Source: CAZRVH01 sp964608325
Lineage (GTDB): Bacteria; Patescibacteriota; Gracilibacteria; Peribacterales; Peribacteraceae
Direction of reading: 5' to 3'
DNA length: 64,000 nucleotides
Assembly (NCBI GenBank): GCA_964608325.1
Contig: CAZSMX010000001.1
Coordinates: 62,001-126,000, forward strand
The notes beneath the pieces were generated by a model. That model did not search any database. It was given only the letters and a program-made list of their open reading frames with translations, and was not told where the DNA came from. The position numbers were made by a program, and so were the translations under genes. Positions 16,801 to 24,318 of this stretch are shown here, piece after piece (within the stretch, counting starts at the first letter, position 1; each line of letters begins with the position of its first letter).

Positions 16801-18790
16801 ACGCCTGCACGACGCGGCGGGAGAAGTAGAAGTCGGAAAGGCTGACCTGGTCATTCGGGAACGCAACGCCTCCGTCCAGGTACGGGTTGTGCTTCACGAC
16901 AACGCGGAGCGTGGTCTTCGTCGCATTGGCGGGAAGTCCTGCGGCAAAGAGGTCGAGCGTCGTGTTCTGGGAATAGCTATGGATGCAGGCCTTCGTGGAA
17001 CAGTTGGCGGGCTGGTTGTAGACCTGGTCATAGACCTTGACCCAGTTAGCGCCGGATCCCAGGAGGGACGACTGATGCTGTTGGTTAAGATCGAAATGCG
17101 CGAGCACGCGTCCTCCGGACGGCATATTGTTGCAAGCGGCGAAATCGATGCGGTACTCGAACGGAATCGATGCATTGCAAGCGTACGTGGAGTTATGCAC
17201 GGGGCGGTTCACGAAGAGCGCGACCGTCGGCTGGGCGTAAATCTCCCCCCAGTAGGCGCGGTACGCGTTCCTGTCCTGAGACGTGTAGTTCTCATTCTCG
17301 CCGACTGTAATAGGTGCGAAGACTTCGATACCGTTGCTGCCTCCGAACGCCATGGCGAACGGCGACTGCATGAAGAGCAGTACGCCTACGAGTACGGCAG
17401 CAGATACGGACTGCAGGGCTTTGGTCGGGTTGAATGCATGCTTCACGGCTGCATGGATGATGAATCCGAGGCAAAGCAGAACAGTCAACGTGACGAAAGC
17501 AAACATCAGGTAGTACGGCTGCGCGTACCAGGAAGCCCATAGGAAGAAGTCGGACTTCGACTTGATCGAGTCGATCTGTTCGGCGGTGAGGTTCACCGGA
17601 ACCGTGGCGTCGCGGAGGACATTTCCCTTCGCATCGCTGATAACCACGTGCAAGTTCGGTTCGGACGTCAGGTCGCGCGTCAGCTCGATGCGTGCCGTGC
17701 CGCGTCCCACACCGTCCGTGAGGCGGATCTCGGGGACAGACAGGGAGCCTGCGACGCCTTCTGCATCGCGGAGTTCCACCTTCAGCTGGCCGGTGATGCG
17801 CGTCTCGGCATCGGCGGCTCCGACGTAATCGATGCGTGCGAATGCGGTCTCACCCTTCTTGGTGGCAACGGATGAGAGGCGTGCGGAGATGAGGTCAGCT
17901 GCGACTCCGCGGACGACGATGCGGTACTGGCCGATCGTGGAAACGATGCGGTTACCGTCGCGCAGCGTGAGCATTCCCACGTACACGCCCGGCTTGGCAG
18001 GCGCCTTGATGGGGAGTGTGAGAAGGGACAGTTCGGACGGCTTCACGGACACCGCATCGAAGGACTCGGTCTTCGTCACCGGGCGGGATTCGTCGAACTC
18101 GTGCCACTCGATCACCGGGGTGACGGTGCGTACGGAAGCGGAGGCATGCTCCACCTTCGCCGTGAACATGAGGGAGCCTTCCGGATCCACGTTCGGACCT
18201 GTCAAAGGATGGACCTCGCGGTTCTCGAATTCGGGCAAGACGATGGATGCTTCGTATGCGTAGACGAAATCGTTCGCGCCCTTATCGAGTACCAGCGGAG
18301 TGCGTCCCCATCCCAGTTTGCGGCCTCCCGTCTGCAAAATCTGCACCTGGGCGGTGTAGGCACCCTTCGGCAGGGGCGGAAGCACAAAGGAGAACGGTAC
18401 GTTCTTGCGCTCCTTCGCGGTCAGGGCGATCACGTCCTCGGACTGCAAACGTCCAAATAGGACCTGCGGATCATTTCCTCCTTCCTCTCCGAGCGGATCA
18501 CCGTAGACCTCGATGCGGTAGCCGAGGTCGGAGACGGTCTCATCGGTGTCATTGATGATGTCGAACGCGCCTTCCACGCGTCCGTTCGTGACAACCTTAA
18601 GATCCACCGCGTCGGCGTACACCATCGGCGGACGGTATGCATTCTCGACGTCGATCTCCTCCGGGCGGTCTCCATACGGGGAAATTCCGGCATCGGTTGC
18701 CTGCGCCAGCGATGCGCCGGAAGCAAGAAAAACGACCAATGCAGAGGAAATAAAAACGAGACCTGAGAAGAGGAAAATGGACCGTTTCAT
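13850..18790 (-). CDS. Giant DUF11-repeat adhesin with LPQTG signal
   Basis: About 1646 residues. A signal peptide (1-30) is followed by a beta-sandwich region (to about 420) and a membrane helix (about 430-452). A second hydrophobic stretch (about 460-480, ending PFAMA) looks like an internal signal peptide. Beyond it come five DUF11 repeats (openings such as ADIQVTKTAV, ADVQIVKTAV, PDVAIVKTG, ADMAIVKTG, ANLTIDKSV) interleaved with two SpaA/prealbumin-like modules (GCIDVKKEAY, GCIEITKTTL) and an acidic Asp-rich module. The last 35 residues are LPQTG, a hydrophobic stretch and a basic end, the layout of a sortase substrate. A sortase is encoded at 50386-51597. I start at ATG 18790, where the signal peptide begins; a GTG at 18811 is possible. 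Confidence 0.85.
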   Translation of the reverse strand: MKRSIFLFSGLVFISSALVVFLASGASLAQATDAGISPYGDRPEEIDVENAYRPPMVYADAVDLKVVTNGRVEGAFDIINDTDETVSDLGYRIEVYGDPLGEEGGNDPQVLFGRLQSEDVIALTAKERKNVPFSFVLPPLPKGAYTAQVQILQTGGRKLGWGRTPLVLDKGANDFVYAYEASIVLPEFENREVHPLTGPNVDPEGSLMFTAKVEHASASVRTVTPVIEWHEFDESRPVTKTESFDAVSVKPSELSLLTLPIKAPAKPGVYVGMLTLRDGNRIVSTIGQYRIVVRGVAADLISARLSSVATKKGETAFARIDYVGAADAETRITGQLKVELRDAEGVAGSLSVPEIRLTDGVGRGTARIELTRDLTSEPNLHVVISDAKGNVLRDATVPVNLTAEQIDSIKSKSDFFLWASWYAQPYYLMFAFVTLTVLLCLGFIIHAAVKHAFNPTKALQSVSAAVLVGVLLFMQSPFAMAFGGSNGIEVFAPITVGENENYTSQDRNAYRAYWGEIYAQPTVALFVNRPVHNSTYACNASIPFEYRIDFAACNNMPSGGRVLAHFDLNQQHQSSLLGSGANWVKVYDQVYNQPANCSTKACIHSYSQNTTLDLFAAGLPANATKTTLRVVVKHNPYLDGGVAFPNDQVSLSDFYFSRRVVQAFNIWLNFVCATPKADIQVTKTAVTPSIDRGNQASYGITVRNNGPDTANNVVVTDAIPSGLTFVSSSDNRCSQVGSSIVCNFGNMSNGAQINVTFTFQTSVATVCGTVPNTATVTTTTQDDNLSNNSSTATIQVICPVSADVQIVKTAVTPSIDRGNQGSYGITVRNNGPDAAANVVVSDPIPSGLTFISSSDNRCSQQGNSIICNFGTMAPGAQISATFTYQSSAATTCGPIVNVANVSTTTTGDNPNNNQSSATIQVICPQLGCIDVKKEAYDPSGNLLSVTPQFTFTLDGSQTTTNDSSGNARFNNVPAGTHTVTETLPSGWQQVLVTPANGVVTVPANNQCVTVVFKNRQVLQPNPDVAIVKTGPSTVTPGNNITYTLTVSNTSTVAANNVSVVDHVPSGLTFVPSSSDSSCSQQSASIVCNLGTLNAGSNRSVLLTFSVPSTQPCTTINNQATVSATNDSNPNNNTSGTVTTQVNCPSQTGCIEITKTTLNTLGAILTPVAQFTFTLDGSQSTVNDSTGKARFNNVSVGTHTVAEIVPSGWTMTSMTPSNGIVNVTASQNNVSCAQVTVLNQQNSVQVNADMAIVKTGPSSVARGTNFTYQLSVTNNGPQTAQNVVVTDTIPSELIPLPGSTDSRCVLNGQTVTCNLGTMTSGQNTTIAIGVTTTSPGSNCSQSTVTNRATVTSSTPDSNQSNNSSQMNTTLTCPNVVTFCPSVNVDVDDDEVDAGDEIDYEIRVRNNTNQSQTFDLTAFLDRDMDFVDANGGGDENGHEVEWNDVFIGANDTKVLDLTVETDNDLNDGDSVRLRVETDCDSDSVDVDIRGERIARGEANLTIDKSVDRNEALPGDVLSYTLVVRNTGSDSIDNVVVDDIHTSPRLTIFSAPGGQIRGNAIHWDLGRMEVGAVRTLHYTASVSVDAQNGDLIPNTATVTAPGQRASDSEFVRVIRILPQTGTPVMPLAASIVLIAGSLGSTFFTKRYFF

Positions 18791-18821
18791 AGGTATGGAA
18801 GGAAGGGACACTAAGTGGGCA

Positions 18822-18848
18822 ATTATAAACCCTTTTTTTATTTGTCAA
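18822..18848 (-). promoter_or_regulatory. Promoter of the giant DUF11 gene
   Basis: Minus strand TTGACA (18848-18843), a 15-base spacer, TATAAT (18827-18822). Confidence 0.55.
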
Positions 18849-18897
18849 CATCTTTTCTTTGGCATTTCTGATTCATTAAATGCTATTTAAAGTAATA

Positions 18898-18925
18898 TTG
18901 ACAATATTGTCCATAATTGTATTAT
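18898..18925 (+). promoter_or_regulatory. Promoter and structured leader of gene 19081
   Basis: TTGACA (18898-18903), 16-base spacer, TATTAT (18920-18925). The leader of about 150 bases contains the perfect palindrome CGACACATGTGTCG within a larger CCACG/CGTGG stem, then AAAGGAG ahead of the ATG. Confidence 0.6.
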
Positions 18926-19080
18926 TATCAACTTTAGAACGGTCATTTACAGCACCGACTCGTCCATGAAGATGTGTGGACAGGAATGACGGAGGAGGCT
19001 CATACGTAAAGCTTCCACGCCCCCCTGCCGACACATGTGTCGTGGACGAGAAATACTTAGTGAAAGGAGTTCGGATCGAA

Positions 19081-20061
19081 ATGTCAGACCTCATCCTTCC
19101 TAAGGGTTACCTCGCGAAAGCCGCGAAGGAAGCCCGCAGGGAACCGGACAAGAAAAAGCCTTCGGGCTCCACTTGTTCGGCTCTGGAAATCCGGCGTTGC
19201 CGTGAAGAAACGAACTGCCATGACTACGCGTCGAGCTGCATGAATGAGCTCGAATCGAAGTTGTGGCTGAAAAACGAGCTGGCTATCGCCGAAAGCGAAA
19301 GCCGGATCATCCGTGCATCGATCGACAACGGTGATTACCGTTTCGACCGCATGAACGGCGTCGTCATCGTGGGCGGAGGAATGGCGGTCATCTCGGCCGT
19401 CGCGTTCTTCGCACACATCAAGGACACGCGGCGCGGATTCTTCTGGAAAACCGCAGTCGCGTCGTTCGCGATCGGACTGGTCAACCAGTGTGTCACCTCG
19501 AACGCGTACGGACAGCAGGCGGCGGCTACGCCCTCGGCTACCCCGTCCGCCACGCCCTCCGGCACGGCGGGAACCGCACCCGCGGAACCCCCGAGCCAGC
19601 AGGACCTCCTCCGCCGCATGTATGGTCTCGCGACCGTGGCGGAGGAAAACCGGGACGCTGCCATCAAGTTGCAGCAACGGCTGGTTGCGGCCGGTGAACG
19701 GCAAGGAAAGCGCTTTATCGAGTTGCAAAAACTCGAAGGCGTCCAGAAGGAGAACAGCGAGCTCATCAAGCTCATCGGCTCCGGCCAGGCCGAAGTCGAC
19801 AAGATCCTTCTGGAAGTGACGACCGGACTGAAAGATCTCGTCGCCCAGACCAAGTGTCTGGTCGAACGGGAGAAGAAGTTAGTCTGCTGGCTGAAGTACC
19901 TCGATTGCCGTCTGCGCGGCCTGGCGTGCGCTATCCGCGCCGCCATCCGACGGGCTTTTATCAAGGGATTCATCATCGGGTTCATCCTGGGCCTCGGCCT
20001 GGGGATCGGACTCGCTGGAGCCGGCGGAGGCGCGGGCGCCATGTCCGTAGGCTTCTTCTAA
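19081..20061 (+). CDS. Membrane protein with coiled coil, unknown family
   Basis: A 326-residue protein I do not recognise. The first 100 residues hold a Cys-rich patch (CSALEIRRCREETNCHDYASSC). Two hydrophobic helices follow at about 95-115 and 125-145, then a threonine-proline repeat (ATPS units). A coiled coil (about 180-270) with a second Cys cluster leads to a Gly-rich hydrophobic C-terminus (about 295-320). The start is ATG 19081, with AAAGGAG about 10 bases upstream; a GTG 105 bases earlier has no such site. It is probably co-transcribed with 20134, since the next terminator is at 20853. The strong promoter and long leader suggest high or regulated expression. Confidence 0.65.
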   Translation: MSDLILPKGYLAKAAKEARREPDKKKPSGSTCSALEIRRCREETNCHDYASSCMNELESKLWLKNELAIAESESRIIRASIDNGDYRFDRMNGVVIVGGGMAVISAVAFFAHIKDTRRGFFWKTAVASFAIGLVNQCVTSNAYGQQAAATPSATPSATPSGTAGTAPAEPPSQQDLLRRMYGLATVAEENRDAAIKLQQRLVAAGERQGKRFIELQKLEGVQKENSELIKLIGSGQAEVDKILLEVTTGLKDLVAQTKCLVEREKKLVCWLKYLDCRLRGLACAIRAAIRRAFIKGFIIGFILGLGLGIGLAGAGGGAGAMSVGFF

Positions 20062-20133
20062 ACACGGAAGTACGCTCGTGCGCATGATGCGCATTTCATT
20101 TCTCAGAAATTCATTTACTACGGAAAGATAACC

Positions 20134-20796
20134 ATGAGTACGGTTCTCGATGCTCCCGCCGGCGTGCAAAACGCCGACGAGAGTGAACACGAAGAATTAA
20201 TCAGCCGACCTCGAGAGCGCGTCGCCCCCGGCGACGAGCGAATCGAAGCGGCTGCCCCCGAAGCACATCGCCGCCGGCCCAGTGCCGGCACGATCTTCAT
20301 GAGGGGCCTGATCGTCTTGCTCCTGATCGCGCTCGGATTTTTGGGATGGAGAAATTGGGCCTTGGGCGCCCAACTCTCCGACACCCAGAAAACCGACGAG
20401 CAATTTCGCCGGGAAATGTCGGCCCAACTGGACCGGTATGAGAAAGCCGAGCAGGCGACGAAGCAAACCATTGCCGAGATCAACACCGGGCTCGACACGT
20501 ACGAAGAGCAGGAAAAGTTGATGGACGCCCTTATCGCAGCGGCGCTCGAACGCGAACGCGGCCATAAGATCGACCTGGAGAAAATGTACAAGTGGGTGGA
20601 AGGTGTGAAGGTGATCGTCGCCGACCACGCCGCCCAAGTCGCGGAACTCAAGAAGGAGAATCTGACCCTTTTCCAAATGCAGGAGGAAAAAGCGAAGATC
20701 ATGCGCCGCATGCAGGGCGAGATCAACGCCGCGTGGGCAGCCACGAACTCCGGGGCGGCCCGCCGCGGCCCGCTCATGCGATTGCTCGGACTCTGA
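20134..20796 (+). CDS. Single-pass membrane coiled-coil protein
   Basis: A 220-residue protein of no recognised family. It has an acidic, probably disordered N-terminus (1-48), one membrane helix (about 55-77, FMRGLIVLLLIALGFLGW), then a long helical, charged coiled coil (about 80-200) ending in a short basic tail. The topology resembles membrane-tethered spacers or scaffold proteins. It lies 72 bases after the similarly built gene at 19081 and before a strong terminator, so the pair may form a complex. GGAAAG lies a few bases before the ATG. Confidence 0.6.
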   Translation: MSTVLDAPAGVQNADESEHEELISRPRERVAPGDERIEAAAPEAHRRRPSAGTIFMRGLIVLLLIALGFLGWRNWALGAQLSDTQKTDEQFRREMSAQLDRYEKAEQATKQTIAEINTGLDTYEEQEKLMDALIAAALERERGHKIDLEKMYKWVEGVKVIVADHAAQVAELKKENLTLFQMQEEKAKIMRRMQGEINAAWAATNSGAARRGPLMRLLGL

Positions 20797-20852
20797 TAAC
20801 CACGACACAAAGGAGAAACGCCTGAGTCAACGATTCAGGCACAACAACGAAA

Positions 20853-20890
20853 AACCCGCTTAGATCGACGATCTAAGCGGGTTTTTTTCA
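20853..20890 (+). terminator. Terminator after the 19081-20796 pair
   Basis: A perfect 15-base inverted repeat AACCCGCTTAGATCG (20853-20867) with its complement (20869-20883), then a run of T. Confidence 0.92.
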
Positions 20891-20900
20891 TATCCTCGCA

Positions 20901-20929
20901 TTGAGGAATATACCGAAAAATGGTATAAT
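20901..20929 (+). promoter_or_regulatory. Promoter of gene 20958
   Basis: TTGAGG (20901-20906), 17-base spacer, TATAAT (20924-20929). It rules out start codons upstream of 20936 for the gene that follows. Confidence 0.75.
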
Positions 20930-20957
20930 GGAGAGATTTCATCCTTCTTGCATTTCC

Positions 20958-22841
20958 ATGGGAAATACACCGCCAAACACACCATCTAATACACCGCCCA
21001 TGGACCAGATGCTCGAACGGGCAAAGAGGCTTGCAGATGAGGCGCAAGCCAGGGAAAAAGAGGCTGCTGAAACGAAAGAACGGCTCCAGCAAGAAAGGAA
21101 AAGGCAGGAGCAAAACCTTTCGAATGCCGAAACCCTCGCTCGCGCCGGCAAAGAAGTGGATGACCAAAAGGAAAAAATGGCGCTTAGCGAGATCAAGCTG
21201 ATGCTGCTGCAACCGGAAGAGGTTCGGTCCTTCCTGGACAACGCGGAAAGGCAGGTGAGCCGCTACGAACGCTTCAAAGAGAACCGCGACGCGGCCTTAG
21301 GCAAGCTCCCGCAGACGGAAGAGAACAAGGCAAAGATGGAGTCCATCTCCAAGAACGCACAGGATTCCTATGGCGTTTTTTACGACGCCTACCAGGCGAT
21401 CCCCAATGACGGACCGTGGAAACTGAAAACCGATGAAGTGCATGCCGAGCAATGGAAAAATATGATGGCGGGCGTGAAAGCCCTGGCACTGAACCTGGAT
21501 GCGTTCGACAAGCTGACAGGCGACTATTCGGAAACCGCGAAACTTTATATGGCGGACGCGAACCGCTATGCGTCTGGCAAAAAGGAGGATGCGGAATGGA
21601 AGGCAGCGATCGACAGGGAGTTCGCGGATAACTGGGCGAAACGTACGGCATTTTTCACGGAAAACCCGGATCCATCCAAAGACACGGAAGAAGTGAAAGC
21701 TATCCGTGCCATCCTGGTGGACGCGGAACGATTGTTCGATACCAACCAGCCGAAATTCAAGACAGACGAGAACGCCAGGGGCGCCACGTTCCTGGCAAAA
21801 CAGCAGATGACGGATGCGCTGAACATGTACGAAACTTACAAGGCAGTACAAAAACAGCTCCCAACGGAAACTGCCGTTGCCGCGGCCGCGCCATCTCCCG
21901 AAAAATCCGAACCGCAGGTGGATCTGACGATGGAAAAAGGTGGCATCTTGGTAACGGGCAAAGAAGATGGAATGCCATCCTATGTCGTACCGTCCACGCA
22001 CCCCGCATTCAACATCGCTGCGGATCGCAGAGACACGGCATTCAAAATCCTGGACAAGGATGGCACCGTGATGGAATTGAGTCAGGGAGATTGGGAAAAA
22101 GTGGGAGGCCTGAAAGACGGATCCTGGAGAAAGGCAAACATTCTCCCGGTTGGAGAAGCCGTTGCGCGCAGGACGAATACGGATACGGAAATAGCCGCGA
22201 ACCAGCCCCCCGTGCAGCCCAAGGCCATGCCCGCTCCGGAAGTTAAGGTTCCTGCACCAAATGAGACTGCGTCACCCAAGCAGGAGGAAACGAAGCAACA
22301 GCCCGCGAAGGAACCCTTGGCAAAGATGGAGTCCGTGCAGCCCGAACCGAAACAGGTTGTCGTCGAACCAACAGCCGTTCCGACGCAAAAAATTCCGACA
22401 GTCGAAGAGAAAAAAGAGGAAGCTGTTCCCCCGGTAAAAATGGAGCAGCCTGCTGTGGCGACCGAGAAAGTACCGGAAGCAATCAAGGCTGTGCTGAAGC
22501 AGGACGGAAGCATCGACGTTCCGACGCAGGAGACGATCTACATCGCCTACTACCTGCCGAACGGCGAACGCCACAGGAACTACGTCCGCTTCCCGTCGTC
22601 GGAAGTGGCACGTTGGACCATCGACGGCATGTGCGTGGCAGAACGCTCCGCGAAAGGATGGACCGTCCGTCCGGAAGCGGGTCTGACCGGTGCATTGCTC
22701 TTCAACGTCGGCGGATCGACAAGCATCATCAAGCTACCCGAAAACGCCAAAGGAACGGGATTGGCGCAGCCCCTTGAACAAAAGGACGTGATCGTTGATC
22801 CCGATTTCCCGATCTTGTCCCGCCTTTCGAACGGTAAATAA
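20958..22841 (+). CDS. Large coiled-coil, Pro/Lys/Glu-rich protein
   Basis: A 627-residue soluble protein I cannot place in a family. Residues 10-75 form a highly charged coiled coil rich in K, E and Q. Residues 90-310 are helical. A small domain follows (about 325-425). A disordered Pro/Lys/Glu/Val linker runs to about 520, and a compact C-terminal domain (about 530-615) contains YIAYYLPNGERHRNYVRF. No signal peptide is present. The start at 20958 is fixed by a promoter whose -10 ends at 20929; an earlier TTG lies inside the -35. It stands alone between a terminator and hisS. Confidence 0.65.
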   Translation: MGNTPPNTPSNTPPMDQMLERAKRLADEAQAREKEAAETKERLQQERKRQEQNLSNAETLARAGKEVDDQKEKMALSEIKLMLLQPEEVRSFLDNAERQVSRYERFKENRDAALGKLPQTEENKAKMESISKNAQDSYGVFYDAYQAIPNDGPWKLKTDEVHAEQWKNMMAGVKALALNLDAFDKLTGDYSETAKLYMADANRYASGKKEDAEWKAAIDREFADNWAKRTAFFTENPDPSKDTEEVKAIRAILVDAERLFDTNQPKFKTDENARGATFLAKQQMTDALNMYETYKAVQKQLPTETAVAAAAPSPEKSEPQVDLTMEKGGILVTGKEDGMPSYVVPSTHPAFNIAADRRDTAFKILDKDGTVMELSQGDWEKVGGLKDGSWRKANILPVGEAVARRTNTDTEIAANQPPVQPKAMPAPEVKVPAPNETASPKQEETKQQPAKEPLAKMESVQPEPKQVVVEPTAVPTQKIPTVEEKKEEAVPPVKMEQPAVATEKVPEAIKAVLKQDGSIDVPTQETIYIAYYLPNGERHRNYVRFPSSEVARWTIDGMCVAERSAKGWTVRPEAGLTGALLFNVGGSTSIIKLPENAKGTGLAQPLEQKDVIVDPDFPILSRLSNGK

Positions 22842-22929
22842 GGGATTTGCGCGAAGGAGTCTTTGCAAAATGCGGTTTTTCTGCTAGCCTCAGACGTATC
22901 CGCAACTTTACATTCGTTCAGCTTTCCGT

Positions 22930-24264
22930 ATGTCGCAGCCTCTTTTCAGGACCCCCAAGGGCACGCACGATGTGCTCCCCGTGGACAACCAGTACATGAC
23001 CTACATCAAGAAGGCCGTGCGTCACCGCGCGCGCCAGGCCGCGTTCAAGCGTATCGACACCCCGATCTTCGAGAACCGCGCCATCTTCGAACGCGGCATC
23101 GGCGAACACACGGACGTGGTGGAGAAGGAGCTGTACCTCGTGAATAGCAAACAGAAGGCCGATGACGACTCTGTCGCCTTCGCGCTCCGACCGGAATTCA
23201 CCGCAAGCATCTGCCGTTCATATATCGAACACGGCATGCAGCAGCTGGCACAACCGGTGCAGTTCTATTCCATTGGACCCTGCTTCCGCCACGACCGCCC
23301 CCAGAAAGGACGCTACCGTCAATTCCACCAGTTCGACTTCGAGACCATCGGCCTGAAGGATGCCTCGCTCGACGCGCAGCTCATCCAAGTGTGCACCAAG
23401 ATCCTCAAGGACCTGCGCATCCTCGACCGTCTCACCCTGCAGATCAACAACATCGGAACGAACGAACACCGCATCGCCTTCGCGCAGGCCGTGAAGGATT
23501 TCTTCATCGGCAAGGAACGCCACCTTCCGGAATTGGACCGCAAGCGCCTGGAGACCAATCCCCTGCGCCTGCTTGATTCCAAGGAGGAAGACACGCAGAT
23601 CCTTTTGAAGAACGCGCCGAAGTTGTCGCAGTTCGTGGATGACGAGAGCAAGGCGTACCACGAGACGGTGCTCGAATACCTCGATGCGCTGGATATCAAG
23701 TACAACCCGAACGAAGGACTCGTGCGCGGACTCGACTACTACAACCAGACCGTCTTCGAATTCTGGGACGCGTCCACGGGCGCGCAGAACGCCGTGGGCG
23801 GAGGAGGCCGCTATGATTCGCTTATCGAACAGCTCGGCGGCAAGCCCACCCCGGGACTCGGCGCCGCGTTCGGCATGGAACGCGTCATCTGGCACATGAA
23901 GGAAGCGGGCGTGCAGGCCCCGGACAAGGACCAGGTCGACGTGTTCGTGGCCCAGCTGGGACCCGAGGCGAAGAAGGAGTGTTTGAGATTGATCACGGCT
24001 CTCCGCGACAAGGGCGTGCACACCATCGGAGCCCTCGGCGAAGCGAGTCTGAAGAGCCAGATGCGTCTGGCCGACAAGTTCGAGGCACGCTACACGTTGC
24101 TGCTGGGCAAGATGGAAGTGAAGGAGGGAACGATCATCCTGCGCGACATGAAAGCTGGGAAGCAGAAGCAGATGAAGTACAAGGATGCGATCCCCCAGGT
24201 CATCAAACTCCTCGGCGCCGACAACCTGGACACCTACACGCTGAAGGATCATTTGGGAGAATAA
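22930..24264 (+). CDS. hisS: Histidyl-tRNA synthetase
   Basis: HisRS charges tRNA-His with histidine in the cytosol. The 444-residue length is normal. Class II motif 2 and the histidine-binding motifs are visible: RPEFTASICRSYIEHGM (about 76-92), RYRQFHQFDFETIG (about 125-138), the HisA motif LVRGLDYYNQTVFEFW (about 262-277) and GGGGRYDSLI (about 290). The anticodon-binding domain (about 330-430) is present. The cognate tRNA-His lies at 12641. A terminator follows at 24277. Confidence 0.97.
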   Translation: MSQPLFRTPKGTHDVLPVDNQYMTYIKKAVRHRARQAAFKRIDTPIFENRAIFERGIGEHTDVVEKELYLVNSKQKADDDSVAFALRPEFTASICRSYIEHGMQQLAQPVQFYSIGPCFRHDRPQKGRYRQFHQFDFETIGLKDASLDAQLIQVCTKILKDLRILDRLTLQINNIGTNEHRIAFAQAVKDFFIGKERHLPELDRKRLETNPLRLLDSKEEDTQILLKNAPKLSQFVDDESKAYHETVLEYLDALDIKYNPNEGLVRGLDYYNQTVFEFWDASTGAQNAVGGGGRYDSLIEQLGGKPTPGLGAAFGMERVIWHMKEAGVQAPDKDQVDVFVAQLGPEAKKECLRLITALRDKGVHTIGALGEASLKSQMRLADKFEARYTLLLGKMEVKEGTIILRDMKAGKQKQMKYKDAIPQVIKLLGADNLDTYTLKDHLGE

Positions 24265-24276
24265 TCCAGATAACAA

Positions 24277-24302
24277 AAGAGCCGCTTAAGCGGCTCTTTT
24301 TT
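24277..24302. terminator. Bidirectional terminator hisS/gyrB
   Basis: AGAGCCGC-TTAA-GCGGCTCT flanked by A and T runs, between convergent hisS and gyrB. Confidence 0.9.
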
Positions 24303-24318
24303 GAATGCGTGCTAAGAA

